From Ornithodoros turicata (lineage: Eukaryota > Arthropoda > Arachnida > Ixodida > Argasidae): a stretch of DNA of 64,000 bases. Numbering within the stretch: position 1 is the stretch's first letter; each line of letters starts with the position of its first letter. The notes under the pieces were generated by a model. The model worked only from the letters and a program-made list of their open reading frames with translations. It was not told the DNA's origin and ran no database searches. The stretch lies in the NCBI RefSeq assembly GCF_037126465.1, contig NC_088201.1:141176376-141240375 (forward strand). The letters run 5' to 3'. Shown in pieces: positions 1-10,496 of the stretch. The position numbers and the translations under genes were made by a program.

Positions 1-322
1 TGCCACCTCCTGATGTGCATGTTATGTAACCCAAGCTTAATTATGTAAATTTTTGCGAACTCAACTCTGAAATTTGCCAAGTAAAGGTTACTTTTTTACC
101 CCACCAATGTGAAGAGCATGCCGAATTTACTCAAATTAATGATAATTGACAGGAATATTGAGGAGCTATAGTACCGGAAGAAATAGCCGAAAATCATGCT
201 CTACGGATCCTGCACAGGATAGCGCGCGACAAATCGTTCAGCGAATTCATTGTCAGCCCGACGAAAGGAGGTTGGAAACCCAGCCCACACCGGCACGGCA
301 GAGAGAGATAACACAGACAGCT

Positions 323-438
323 TGAGAGAACTGATGTTCTGAGGCTGGAACAACATAGAAGGGACAATCACATACAATTGATTATCCCTGTGATTGTCCC
401 TTCTATGTTGTTCCAGCCTCAGAACATCAGTTCTCTCA
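323..438. repeat. Perfect 116-bp palindrome (50-bp arms, 16-nt loop)
   Basis: Positions 323-372 are the exact reverse complement of 389-438, separated by 16 bases. About 35 bases of the arm (GATGTTCTGAGGCTGG and onward) occur again as a single arm at 2852-2886, next to another SINE fragment, so the arm derives from a dispersed repeat. No target duplication is evident at the palindrome edges. It could form a cruciform in DNA or a long hairpin in RNA. Confidence 0.95.
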
Positions 439-586
439 TGTTCAACAATTGCCGCTTGCGTCGATCCCTGTCGTATGAATGTGTGTATGAGTGTGCAAAA
501 ATGTAAGAGTGAAAAGAGGATGAGTGAGAGAGAGTGACTGGTTTGTTCCTTCAGATGACGCACCCTGGAAGTCGCTGAGAAGGCGT

Positions 587-705
587 GTTAGCTTAGCTCA
601 ATTGGTAGAGCCCTGGACCGGTAATCCAGAGGATGTGGGTTCGAGTCCTACAGCTGGCTAACCTTTTCAGTGACTTTCATCTTTCATCGTTCATCTTTCA
701 CAGGC
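587..705 (+). mobile_element. tRNA-derived SINE (Ruka-like)
   Basis: 587-662 folds like a tRNA: complementary acceptor ends, an A box (TAGCTCAATTGGTAGAGC), a CTGGA/TCCAG anticodon stem with loop CCGGTAA, and a B box (GGGTTCGAGTCC). It is followed by a short unique tail with CTTTCATCTTTCATCG. The loop has C where tRNAs have U33, and a non-tRNA tail follows, so this is a SINE promoter head rather than a working tRNA gene. The tail recurs at 2936-2966. Similarity to the tick Ruka family is from memory. RNA polymerase III transcription is expected from the A/B boxes. Confidence 0.7.
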
Positions 706-1165
706 AGCTTGTCGCGTCCGACCTCAGATGGGACCATACATTCCCTTTCCCAATTTCAAGAGCTGTCACTTTTTCTACTGTCGCTCTGTGGGCTGGGTTT
801 TCAACCTCCTTTTGTCGCACTGACAGCGATTGCGCTCGAAAAGTCCCCGCGCGTTATGCTGAAGTGCCCCGAGAAGCCTGTTCGGCTTCACGATTTTTCC
901 CGATAGGATAGATCCTGAATATCACTGTCAATTATTATGAATTAGAGTAAATTCGGCATGCTCTTCATGTTGGGGAGGTAAAAAAGTTACCTTTACTTGG
1001 CAAATTTCCGAGTTCACTTCGCAAAAAAATTACATAATTAAATTTAGGTTACATGACATGCAATTCAGGAGGTGGCAAACACCTAACAAATGCCGTTGAC
1101 CGCATGAATCTAGGTGGCGTAGTTTTTTAGTTATAATCAAATGACACGTTTTCTGGGACACCCTG

Positions 1166-1911
1166 TATATATGAGGAGTTTTGCGAGAATATGTCACAAA
1201 ATTTTTGATGTCCGGCATAGTATAACGTTGAAACCACTGTCGTCGCTTTTATCAACGTGGCAGCTATGTTTACGATATTCATTTTTGCTCTGAAGGATGT
1301 GGCACAAAAATACACCGTAGCATTTAGAATGGAAATAAATTCAGATACAAAAATAACATAATGTATAGCGAAATGAAATATGGGAACCAGTGCATCATTT
1401 GTTGTCTCATACAGTGCAGATTTGTATAGATTTGTACGCTTGCCCATGGCACTCCTATTTCTTGTCATAAAGCGGTTTGCTGAAGACGCTCTCTTGTCCA
1501 CAGGTCCCCCTAAAAGAGCTCTTTTACTGCAAGAGCACCCTATCCAACCGAGTTTTTACGATACTCGGACATTGGAAACAGCCGCCAGGGAACACGATAC
1601 AGTTTTCCCTTGATGCTGCGGGGTACAGCTCTGTCTGAGACCACATTTTCATTTTTTTTTTCGGGACTGGTATACGACTTTGGCAGACACGATGCAGTAT
1701 TCAGCTGGCAATGGCAGACCGTTTCTTTAGTGTGAACGAGCGCTGCTCTCATCACCGCGTTTTCGACCAACATTCACGCGCACAAGTGTTGTCTTTTTCT
1801 GTCCTTCGAAGAGAAATTAATGCGAAATCGATTGGGAGCAAGGGGATCAAAGTCCTCATGGCTTGGAGCAGCCAGAGTTGCAAAGTTGAAGAAAGATGGG
1901 CTGACAATGGT
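1166..1911. other. No recognisable gene
   Basis: Non-coding sequence to the right of the fold-back element. Open frames are short, overlap on both strands and show no domain pattern. I see no repeat with a partner in this window. Confidence 0.5.
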
Positions 1912-2095
1912 GGCAGCAGGGATGGGCAGTATTTAAATACATTGTAGCTAAAATACTATTTAAAATATAAATACACGTATGTCTATGCTGTATTGAAATA
2001 CAGCCTAAAAATGTATTTAGAATTATATTTAAATACCAATTTCCAGGTATTTATTCTTGTAAATACTCCTAAATACCGAATATACTGACTCTGTC
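1912..2095 (+). mobile_element. AT-rich hAT-type transposon end (solitary)
   Basis: Begins CAGGGATGGGCAGTA and continues into a stretch built of TATTTAAATAC-like words, typical of a widespread hAT-type MITE terminus. I find no matching opposite end in the window, so only one end is called. Confidence 0.35.
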
Positions 2096-2434
2096 CTAAA
2101 ATCCCCCCCGTGTACTTCTCCGAATAACTCACAACTCAACTAACTCACTAACTCACAACCACAACTCAAGAATAGGAAGGTGGAACAGGGGAATGACGGT
2201 ACAGCAGACGAACAAGTGGATGCAGCTTATTTCCCAAGTTTAGAAGTTGAAATCCCGCCACCTGCTACGTCACATGTCTAATTTGGTTCAAATCACGTTT
2301 CCTCGCCAACACACGGTTTTCTGTCGCAGTTCGAACATATTGTTCAATATTCATATTCGCACATATTGTTTACATATTGTTCTGAAAGTTCAATTTTTAG
2401 GTGCGTGAAAAATATAAATACCAAAACTCCGTAC

Positions 2435-2541
2435 CTGTCTGAGGTGGGAACGAGCCTCTTCCTTTTACTTGCTTCGGCGATGTTTCGCGTCCTCTTGGTC
2501 CGCTTGCGCTTCTTGGAGAGACGAGGTTTAGCTTTCGGCAT
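2435..2541 (-). CDS. Possible first coding exon, Lys/Arg-rich, unrecognised
   Basis: An ATG at 2541 opens a short basic peptide beginning MPKAKPRLSKKRKRT, dense in Lys and Arg like a nuclear-localisation segment. The frame reaches a good splice donor, CAG followed by GTAC, at 2435/2434. I cannot find the following exon and do not recognise the peptide. It may be a chance frame in an otherwise non-coding stretch (2096-2850). Confidence 0.22.
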
Positions 2542-2851
2542 GATGACACTTCGTATGGCTAACCAAGAACTCACTTTGGACTGACATACCGAATCCATAT
2601 ATATTGTCGCCCGAGGAAGGGTCAACCAGAAAGGGAAAACGTGGGAAGGCCAAAGCAAGACATTGAAGGGGATTACTGGAGCGGCTCCCCAGAGCCCGAC
2701 CTTGGGTATTGGCGCCTGGGTTCGGGTGGGAACGGGGGCGGCGCCTCAGTGCTTCTGCCACAGCCTTGCCTGTGTAACTGATTACCACAACGCTTGACCG
2801 CCATATTCGTCAGGAAGCGTGGGAGACATGGGTGGCCTTCACGAGATAAAC

Positions 2852-2966
2852 TGATGTTCTGAGGCTGGAACAACATAGAAGGGACAGATACAAAAGATCC
2901 AGAAGATGTGGGTTCGATCCCTACAGCTGGCTAACCTTTTCAGTGACTTTCATCTTTCATCGTTGG
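2852..2966 (+). mobile_element. SINE fragment with B box and tail
   Basis: Shares with the first SINE the GATGTTCTGAGGCTGG module, a B box (GGGTTCGATCCC) and the tail CTTTTCAGTGACTTTCATC. The A-box half of the tRNA head is missing, so the copy is internally deleted. Downstream to about 3330 there is only low-complexity sequence with no gene. Confidence 0.6.
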
Positions 2967-3448
2967 CCTTCACGATTTCGTCCAACCGGCCAAAAAATAA
3001 ATAAATAAAAGACCTTGTTCAACAATCTCAAGTCTTTCATCGGCCGTCTTTGTACCTGTCCCAACGTAACCCCCTTTGTGTCGTCAGATACCCTCTGAAT
3101 CGCAGCTAGCTCCAATGTACAGCTGTATGCAGGTTGTCATCTTTCTATATTATTTTATGGAAGAACATTTTTAATTCAAAATGTTTCGAAAAGACGCTGA
3201 TAAAGAAGTTGATAAGGAACCTTCGTTAATCAATGATTAGACAGGATCGTACTCTCGGTGGTTGGATTTCTGCTGTGCCGTCCGCATTGTGTAAAATATA
3301 TTGTTGTGTGTGTATTGTGTGTATATATATACACATATATATAGTTCTGGAAGGAAAAAGACGCGGACAACGTATTTTAGGAAGGTTAGGAACACTAGTT
3401 TATTTGTTGGCGAGGGGGCAGAAATTAAAAGTTAAATGAAAAAGGGTC

Positions 3449-3479
3449 GACGTTTCGACTTTGGCGCTGTCCTCGTCAG
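3449..3479 (-). ncRNA. Hammerhead-like ribozyme core, unit 1 (decayed)
   Basis: On the minus strand the order is CTGACGA, a stem II region, GAAAC, GTC. These are the invariant hammerhead boxes. Stem II has only about three secure pairs (GAC/GTC), weaker than in unit 2, so activity is doubtful. Confidence 0.45.
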
Positions 3480-3503
3480 GAGAAAAGATGAGCAGAACAT
3501 AAT

Positions 3504-3552
<49 letters not shown>

Positions 3553-3653
3553 GTTGTGGAAGGAAAAAGACGCGGACAACAGATTTTAGGGAAGTTAGAA
3601 ACACTAGTTCATTTAATGGGCAGAAATTAAAAGTTGAATGAAAGAAAGGGGTC

Positions 3654-3684
3654 GACGTTTCGACAGTGGCACTGTCTTCGTCAG
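3654..3684 (-). ncRNA. Hammerhead-like ribozyme core, unit 2
   Basis: On the minus strand: CTGACGA, then stem II GACAGT-gcc-ACTGTC (six perfect pairs and a 3-nt loop), then GAAAC and GTC. This matches the minimal type I hammerhead layout reported in Penelope-like elements, where stem III is very short. Stem I pairing beside the core is poor here. Self-cleavage is inferred. Confidence 0.55.
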
Positions 3685-3758
3685 GGCAAAAGATGGGCAG
3701 GCGGTTACAGATTGCTTAAATGGGTTTGGAATGTGACGTCATCATCGGTACAAGGCAC

Positions 3759-3850
3759 GGGAACCGGAGAAAAGGTCCCCGGAGAAAACGCCCCTGGAGA
3801 AAACGTCCCCAGCAGAAAGGTCCCCGGAGAAAATGTCCCCTCAGGAGTCT
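3759..3850 (+). repeat. 15-bp minisatellite GTCCCCGGAGAAAAC
   Basis: About six imperfect copies of a 15-base unit. In frame it reads as a VPGEN pentapeptide, but there is no other sign of coding. The same unit occurs in reverse orientation at 4612-4713. Confidence 0.8.
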
Positions 3851-4454
3851 CTCCCGTGGAGTTATACTTTATCGCTCGTAACTCGAATCAGTGACCATTA
3901 GAGCGCGAATTTTCACGTCATTTTTGTATTGTTGACATGGGACTGATTTGAAGAGCTCCGCAGAGATGTAGCAAGTGGTTAAAGAAGAAACAGAGAGAGA
4001 AGAAAAAAAAGAGCAGAGTGGCTAACTTTCAGCTACCGAGCATGGAAAGAGGCTCTCGACACAATGTATATTTTCATGATTTAGATTTTAAAGTGCATTT
4101 TTATCTTTGGAGTCTTATAATTTTTCGATGCCTTATTTTATTACTATTTACTACTTTACTTTTTTACTATTTATTTCAGCGTTATCTCTCGGGTCGGACA
4201 TATGTTCGCTTCTGGCTGTTAGCTCTATCCGCTCTACCCAGATCCCAACGGCAGGACACTGCCCCGTCAGGTGTGTTGGCCATTGCCACAAAGAGCATCA
4301 TCAGTCACCCTGAAATTAGTGGACCAGCTTTGACATGTGTCATCCGAAACCTATGACCAGGCCATATTATCGAGGGCAGAATATACATCTTTTTCCTATA
4401 TTTGTATGAATAGCGTGTCCGCCCATTTCATCGAACGCCATTTCATCGACGCCT

Positions 4455-4555
4455 GACCAAGGTTAGGTCAGCAGAGCCTTTTACGTATTTCACACGTTGG
4501 GGAGACTAACCAAGGTTAGGTTAGGAGAGCCTTATACGTATTTCACACGTTGCCG
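4455..4555 (+). repeat. Two-copy tandem repeat, about 49-bp period
   Basis: The block CCAAGGTTAGGT...GAGCCTT.TACGTATTTCACACGTTG occurs twice in succession with a few differences. It lies just inside the inverted minisatellite, next to ATTTCATCGA words that recur inverted at about 4577-4600. Between the two minisatellites (3850-4455) there is no gene. Confidence 0.7.
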
Positions 4556-4611
4556 CAAGAAAAACCGGCGGCCACTGATTCGATGAAACGGCGTTCGGTG
4601 AATCGGTGACC

Positions 4612-4713
4612 TTTTTTCCGGGGACGTTTTGTCCGGGGACCTTTTCGCTGGGGACATTTTCTCCGGGGGCGTTTTTTCCGGGGACCTTTTCTCCGGGGAC
4701 CTTTTTTCCTACA
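4612..4713 (-). repeat. 15-bp minisatellite, inverted relative to 3759-3850
   Basis: About seven units of CCGGGGACNTTTTCT, the reverse complement of the upstream array. The two arrays bracket about 760 bases and could be the subterminal repeats of a non-autonomous element; no clear target duplication was found. From here to about 5380 I see no gene. Confidence 0.75.
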
Positions 4714-5390
4714 CCCACAAGGCACGCCACAGGCGGTTGTCGGTGAGTCAGGTACGGGAATATTCCAGAAGGTCAAGTCCGGGTGGTGAGGTCATTCTCC
4801 TTTGGACCCTGTCCGTTTTGGGGGGAAATTCCAGGGCAGGGCAAGTGCGGCTTCAGATTCAGATATATATAAAGCTAATCAGAGCAGTTCAGAAAGAAAG
4901 CGACGACCTGAAACCTGGGGCTATCTTTGTGGTACTTGTACTGCTACTTTTGACGTAGCGTCTATTTGTAACAAGTAGCACAAAGCTAGTCTCAGATTTC
5001 CAGTTGTCGCTTCTTTGTGAACCGCTTTGTTCCGCTGTTCTTGGGACAGTCTGGTGTGCTTTGTGTGCAAAAACAGAATTTGTATTCAGAATATACTTGT
5101 AACACTTCATAACCTGTTCTGAATAAACGAAAACAATTTGGAAAGAAAGTGTCTTCTATGTTTGTTTGTTTTTTCCTTTGCCTTTGGTATATACGGAAGG
5201 ACGGACATCCAGCAAATAATATTGCTCCCCCGCCTTCATGTAATTATCAATAATTCGTTAATAAACCTTGTAATTGGCAGCTTTTCAAAAGATCTGACAC
5301 ATCAGAGACCCTCATTTATTGCGCTCAAAATGGCAACTTAAATGCGCACACGCTCCAGTATGGCCGTATAAGGCGCATCGTTGACCCGCA

Positions 5391-6297
5391 TAGAGCACTG
5401 CAAGGGCCGAATTTTCAGGCCCGTGCCGGGCCCAGTCCCAGCTGCTACGGCCCGTACTCGGCCCGAGCCTGACGTCTTCTATATATTTTCAGCCCGGGCC
5501 CGGCCCGAGCCCCACCCCGCCGGCCCGGTTGTTTCCATGCTGAGGCCCGGTTCCAGCCCGCCCCTGCTCTATCTGTTCTCGAGGTTCGGAGGCGTACTAG
5601 ATTTACTAAAGAGCACAGCGCAGCAAGGAAAAGGACGTAGCTAATTGGTGGAGAGCCAGGAGGTACACTCGAACGCAGCGGCGGCTGTGTTTCTCTGCCG
5701 GCAAGCCGCTCTGTGCTTGGTGCTGGCTTGCTTGGGAACGCAGCACGCAGCGTACGCGCGTGGGCGTAAGTACATTGCGGTTCAAAAGAGACTCTATGGT
5801 ACATGCTTCGGTGTTAGTTCCTGTTTATTGAACCCTCACGGCAACGAAATATATGTCAGAACACCCAACCTATCCGACCCTCATGCCGGACCCTCACGAG
5901 AACGAAATATGTCTCAACACCTAACCTAACTGACGCTCGTGCAGGACCCCACACCAATCGTCCTCAAATGTGTGTGAGTGCACGCGTGAAATCAAGAACA
6001 ATTCACGAAATCAGCATGATCACATGTAAGAAAGTGATAGTTCTCAGATGCGAATACCTGATATCCTATAGCCAATGGGAAAAAAAAGTAATGTCAAAAT
6101 TCAGGTGTCCAGTCTCGTGAAATAAGTTCGCGTACACGTCCGACCATGTCTGGCGTTGTCAATCCCGTACCGGGCCCGGGCAAGGTGGCTGGAGCCCGAG
6201 CCCGGCACGCCTAAAAAACACCAAGCGCGGACCGGACCGGCCCACGGGCCGGGCCGTGCCAGGCTTTCGGGTAAGCCCGGGCCCGTGCAGTGCTTTA
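5391..6297. mobile_element. hAT-type MITE, 907 bp, exact 8-bp TSD
   Basis: Ends TAGAGCACTGCA and (inverted) TAAAGCACTGCA, flanked by an exact 8-bp duplication GACCCGCA at 5383-5390 and 6298-6305. Subterminal regions at both ends are very rich in CCCGGGCCC-like words in inverted arrangement, typical of hAT MITEs. There is no coding capacity; the interior is ordinary AT-balanced sequence. Confidence 0.9.
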
Positions 6298-6305
6298 GAC
6301 CCGCA

Positions 6306-7517
6306 CCGGAGCATCTTACACTATAATCAAGTTCCTGAAGCCTGGCTGCAATCGACTATGTCGCATTATTACAAACGAAAAAAAAAAAAAACGAAGAAAC
6401 AGAGAACGCTACTCAGAAAGGTAATTAACGAACTGTGCTTACGTGCTCGCCCTGTGTCATGTCTTCCGCGGTGGCGTGTGCACCCCAAGTAAAAAACATC
6501 GCTTAGTATTAGTTAATAATATAAAAATATGTATGGAATAAAAGAGGTCACCCTGTACATTGTTCCAAAATGCATTGTCGAAAGCAGAGGCTGTCCGCGG
6601 GAACAGAACAAATCTCTCGCAGGCGCCTATTGTTCTTCCATTCTGACCTTTGTGGTTACATATGCGAAGTGGGCTTACTTTTTCCAACCTCTTCAACCTC
6701 GTTAATGAACCATTGATGCGTTTCATTAGTGCAAAAACAGTACGGAAGAACAAGATTACTTCGTGTTCACTCATTTTCCAGTGCACTTGAAAACGCTCAC
6801 ACATTCCGTGAACTTCGCATTCCATCGTCATTCCATTATTACGTGTATGCGTGAGTGTATGTGTCAATGTGTGTGTGTGTGTGTATTTTATTTTTATTTA
6901 TTTGTTTTGTGTTCCACTATTCTTAAACAGGCACGCACACTCAGAATGAGGTGAGGCGCATGGCACGTGAAATCATAGAGATAATGCGCCGCTGTGCAGC
7001 ATGTACTGTGTGTCCAGCCATAGTCAGAATGTGGTGGTTGTTTGGTTCCCCAAATTCGCTATCTCCAACTCGTGGGCAGTTGAAGAGAAAGCCGGATACC
7101 AACATAGACAGGAGACATGGCCAGCGACTATGTCCCTTCCTACCTTTATCGCTGCTCACCAACTGGGACTGCAGCAGACAGGTAGAGAATCCTGGGCTTT
7201 CTCTGTAATACGCCACCCAAAGCTACTTGATAGATTTGTACCGCCTAATCCGCATGCTGTAAATGTACACAATGTTATCACCCAAATTGCGAAGAACGAA
7301 AAATCAGACACAAGTTGGTCGCTCGGTTTTGCTCAGTTCCGCCTTCCCAATTAGCGTCCCTCATTCTGTAAGCAAGTCCAAATGGATTATCACTTCAAGC
7401 CATTCGCGAAACTGTCAGCAAATCTACGAAGCGATGACAAACCAGCCGAGACGATCGAAGCAGCTGAGCCACACGCCACATCTCAAACACGCGCCGCCGC
7501 TAAACACAATAAAGCAT
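6306..7517. other. No recognisable gene; simple repeats
   Basis: Contains a short A-run at 6378-6390 and a (TG)n tract near 6866-6885. Open frames at 6941-7354 overlap on both strands with no domain pattern. No structure with a partner elsewhere was found. Confidence 0.5.
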
Positions 7518-7583
7518 GGACAAATTAGAGTCACTAAATAAGCTACGCTGAAGCGTAGCTTATTTAGTGACTCTAGGACAAAT
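7518..7583. mobile_element. 50-bp palindromic insertion with exact 8-bp TSD
   Basis: 7526-7548 is the exact reverse complement of 7553-7575, with a 4-nt loop TGAA. The palindrome begins TAGAG and ends CTCTA, like hAT termini. It is flanked directly by GGACAAAT at 7518-7525 and again at 7576-7583. Read as a transposon, it is two TIRs and nothing else, inserted with an 8-bp duplication. Confidence 0.85.
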
Positions 7584-8149
7584 ATAGCAGCAAACCATAC
7601 GTGATTCATAGCTCAAGGCCAGGCCGAAGCCCGCGTGCTCTCGACGGCTCCGCCCTTACGAGGAGGAAACCGTCACTTACGTGAAGGAGAGCAAGGAGGG
7701 TAAAAAAAAAAGCAAAGCATAAAAATTTCTCCCGCGCGCCATCTAGTGAAAGAAGAAGACGTCACCATGCCGGAGCATTCCCCCTTAATCACAGCACGCG
7801 TACTGCGCCTCCCCCCCCCCCCCTCCAAGAGCAGAAATACCTCCTCCGATATTTTTTTAAACTCAGTCAATATTGATTATGACGCTAGGAGAAATACCGA
7901 CACACATTCGTAGTTCACATATACATAGTTCCTACTAGTAGTTCACACGTTCGCCCCACCCATTGGACAACTTAAACACTCTTGTATAACCATGACGTAC
8001 GGGTCTCTAGAACCGCGTCTAAACTGCAGGTCTTCAACGCATTTTGGAATTAACCTTCCAGGCCGCTGCTTAGTCGATGCACCACCCATTTAAGATAGAC
8101 CTTCGGTGTTCAAGATACTCGTTGTCTAGCAGGGAAGTACTCCTGCTGG

Positions 8150-8579
8150 CAGTGGCTAGGGCGGGCTCGAGCCCCGTCTACCTACCACGTGCTGACCCAC
8201 ACAAACCGTGTAAATCCGAGGAGAAAAAATATATGGGGGGGGGGGGGGAGGCAAGTAGATCCAGCGTGACGACCGCGAAAGTTCTTGCTGCTTCCGGCAT
8301 CAATCAGTCTAAGCAGCATTCCTGAATAGCTTTGAAATTATGATGTCTTCAGACTACCTCCAATCTCGCCGGCAGTAGTTTGTCCATAACCGCAAGTTCG
8401 GGTGCGGGGTGTTGCCAAACATTTGGGGGGTGTTTGTGGGGGTGGGGGGGGTATCGTCGGTAATGACAGCCTATATGTACATAATCGCATTTTTAATGCG
8501 TGTTGCTGTAATCGGAATCAGCCGGGGGGGGGGGTTCTTACCGAGCCCCCTCCACCTTGGAGGTCTGGCTACGCCACTG
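8150..8579. mobile_element. hAT-type MITE, 430 bp, exact 8-bp TSD
   Basis: Starts CAGTGGCTAGGGC and ends TAGCCACTG-like (ACGCCACTG), flanked by CCTGCTGG at 8142-8149 and 8580-8587. The interior is non-coding and holds G-runs (14 G at 8235-8248). The termini resemble those of the hAT element nested at 27553-28631. From 7584 to 8141 there is only non-coding sequence with a C13 run at 7811-7823. Confidence 0.9.
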
Positions 8580-8587
8580 CCTGCTGG

Positions 8588-9560
8588 AACGTTCAATACC
8601 CGCTCAGGTTGGTCTCAACTAATCGAGATGGACAAGTCTAATATCTCCGTGACCTATAACGAGGAAATATCTTCTTCGGATTAACTTCTAGTAGTACGCT
8701 CCCGCTGCACCCATCAACTCCCATCAATTCCCACAAATTACTCTGACAAATACCTTTTCGCCCTCGTGCCTTTCTTATCAGCTCTGCCAATATGACGTTT
8801 TACTTTTTTTTCATCGCGGTAGCCATGTATGGTTTTTCATGATCTAATCTCGTCCGCAACCCGCGATCCAAGGGTTAACTTGAGCGCGACTTGGATAGCG
8901 GTCCAATACGGCAGCCTCGGGAAGTCACATGACACTCAGTATCTTGTATTCCTCTCGCTTTACATCAGCTGATGCGTCATCAATTTGTTTACTGGTCCTT
9001 TGCACAAGCGTGGGTGCCAGATGACAGGTGTAACATATATCAGGAAGTGTGATGCTAAGAAAAGTCGTGTTTTCATAACGCCAAACACATTTTAATAGCA
9101 AAATTGTACGAAAATCTAGCTCCGAGACGCAGTTAAAATTAGCAGGCAGCAATTTGACGAGGTAGGCCTGCGGGTGGGTTCACGGAACACGCAAATGAAG
9201 ATTACGCTGCAAGTCGAGTCACCTATCTGAATTCGGGGGTAAGGATGTACGATGCAACTGTAGTGGCGCGCAACCAGGTTCAGGAGCTAGGTTTCTCCGT
9301 GTGAAGGGGTTGCGCAACTCGGTTCCTAGAATTGCAGCAGCGATAGCCCCGCGAGCAATGGGCTATTTGCGTGAGCTGTGGCGCTCTCTCGAATGTCGCC
9401 TGCTACTGGCTGAAAACAAATGCGCGTGAGGAGGCGCCGCTAATTGGTTTTCGTGTCTTTCGTTCCAGCGTACTGCCTGTTCACTTTTTGGGTATTCATC
9501 TTAGGTTTCGAGCCCTGTTTCTGTTCTGTACGAAGTTAGAGTGCTCGCTTGATGTACGCA
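8588..9560. other. No recognisable gene
   Basis: Non-coding sequence between the hAT MITE and the mariner relic. No repeats with partners and no convincing open frame. Confidence 0.45.
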
Positions 9561-9579
9561 ACATATGACTCCGGAGCCC

Positions 9580-10343
9580 GCCGTGCCATTCCATGCCAGA
9601 CCGATAAGCTTTGCACCACTGTTTTGAAGAAGAGGAAGTCATCTGAAATTCACAGAAGACTTAGGCTCAGTATGGCCACGACACACTTAACCGCAGCAAA
9701 GCGTTTCGGTGGTGCAAACGTTTCTGAGACGGCTGTACATCAGTGCAAGACGATTCCGGCCGGGGCGGCTCAGAGCGCAGTGTCAGAGTTCCTGAGAACA
9801 TCCAGCTTGTGAAGTGCCTGATCCTCAAGGACTGACGGATAAGATGTCTCGAACTGCCTCGAAAGACGGACCTTTCTGTGGGAACGTTGAACACTATCAT
9901 TCATGAACACCTCCAGTTTCGGAAAGCCGGGCCTCCTCATCAAAGGAGTCCGCCTCCAAGAGGACAATGCGCGCCCGCGTACCGCGCATCTCACGACACG
10001 CACCTTACAGGAACTTGGCTAGGAGTCGCTGCCACGTCCCCCTTACAGTCCAGACCTCACCCCTAGCGATTTCCATCTCTTTGGGCCAAAGAAGGCGTTC
10101 CTTGGGGGCCGCCACTTCAGCTGCGACGACCAAGTCACGAATGCAGTCCGATCATGGCTGCTACGCGCCAGTAAGGATTTCTACGCTGCTGACATCCAAG
10201 CCCTCGTGAAACGCTGGGACAATTGCATTAGTGCAACTGTAGATTACGTTGAAAAATAAAAATAATTTTTCGCCTGTAAGTTCATTCTACTTTTGCGAAA
10301 AATGAAAAGTCCCGGTTCGACTTGAACGCCCCTCGTATATACC
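9580..10343 (+). pseudogene. mariner-type transposase relic
   Basis: Broken translation in several frames retains the N-terminal helix-turn-helix zone (KKRKSSEIHRRL), the DNARP box (EDNARPRTAHLT) with its catalytic Asp, the SPDLTPSDFHLFGP box with the third Asp, and the C-terminal end FYAADIQALVKRWDNC...DYVEK followed by TAA. The segment between the HTH domains and the DNARP box, which should hold the first catalytic Asp, is deleted. The right terminus GTCCCGGTTCGACTTGAAC...CCCCTCGTA lies at 10308-10341; no left TIR is seen. Several stops and frameshifts mark it as dead. Confidence 0.75.
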
Positions 10344-10496
10344 ATTTTCCCGTTCCTCGAATCCTCCCGTCAGCGAGTGAAGTGAGGACACGCTTCCCGG
10401 GTTTGGGCATCAAAAATGTAGGGAAAGGACCCAGGAATGATAACGTGCAGCTTTAATGCAGAATGACTGCACTACACCCAACTCTTGTTTACGCCT

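Larger units (their letters stand above)
1..1165. mobile_element. Fold-back TIR element, left end cut off by the window
   Basis: Sequence at 1-170 reappears in inverted orientation at about 920-1080, and the 240-300 block (an arm with CCCAGCCCAC) reappears inverted at 775-830. The arms therefore fold back over several hundred bases. The right end reads GGGACACCCTG followed by TA at 1166-1167, matching a CAGGGTGTCCC terminus and a TA target, as in Tc1/mariner-type MITEs. A second, complete copy lies at 50339-51442. There is no transposase; the centre holds a tRNA-headed SINE and a long palindrome. The superfamily is inferred from the termini only. Confidence 0.75.
3341..3700 (-). repeat. Tandem pair of about 205-bp units, Penelope/retrozyme-like
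   Basis: Two diverged copies of one unit lie head to tail. Each starts after a TA-rich tract, runs through GGAAGGAAAAAGACGCGGAC and ends in a block GTCGACGTTTCGAC...TCGTCAGG; the repeat period is 205 bases (3446 to 3651). A (CA)n(TA)n microsatellite at about 3508-3552 is part of the unit. On the minus strand each unit carries a hammerhead-like core. Tandem short units with hammerheads are known from Penelope-like elements and animal retrozymes. No reverse transcriptase is seen nearby. Confidence 0.65.

Noticed and set aside
587..662. Functional tRNA-Thr gene
   Set aside because: The anticodon loop lacks U33, the tail is SINE-like and the head recurs with a shared non-tRNA tail, so it is a SINE head.
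4521..4730. Frames rich in VPGEN-like repeats on both strands near 3634-3894 and 4521-4730
   Set aside because: They are translations of a 15-bp minisatellite whose unit length is a multiple of three; no start context or flanking domain.
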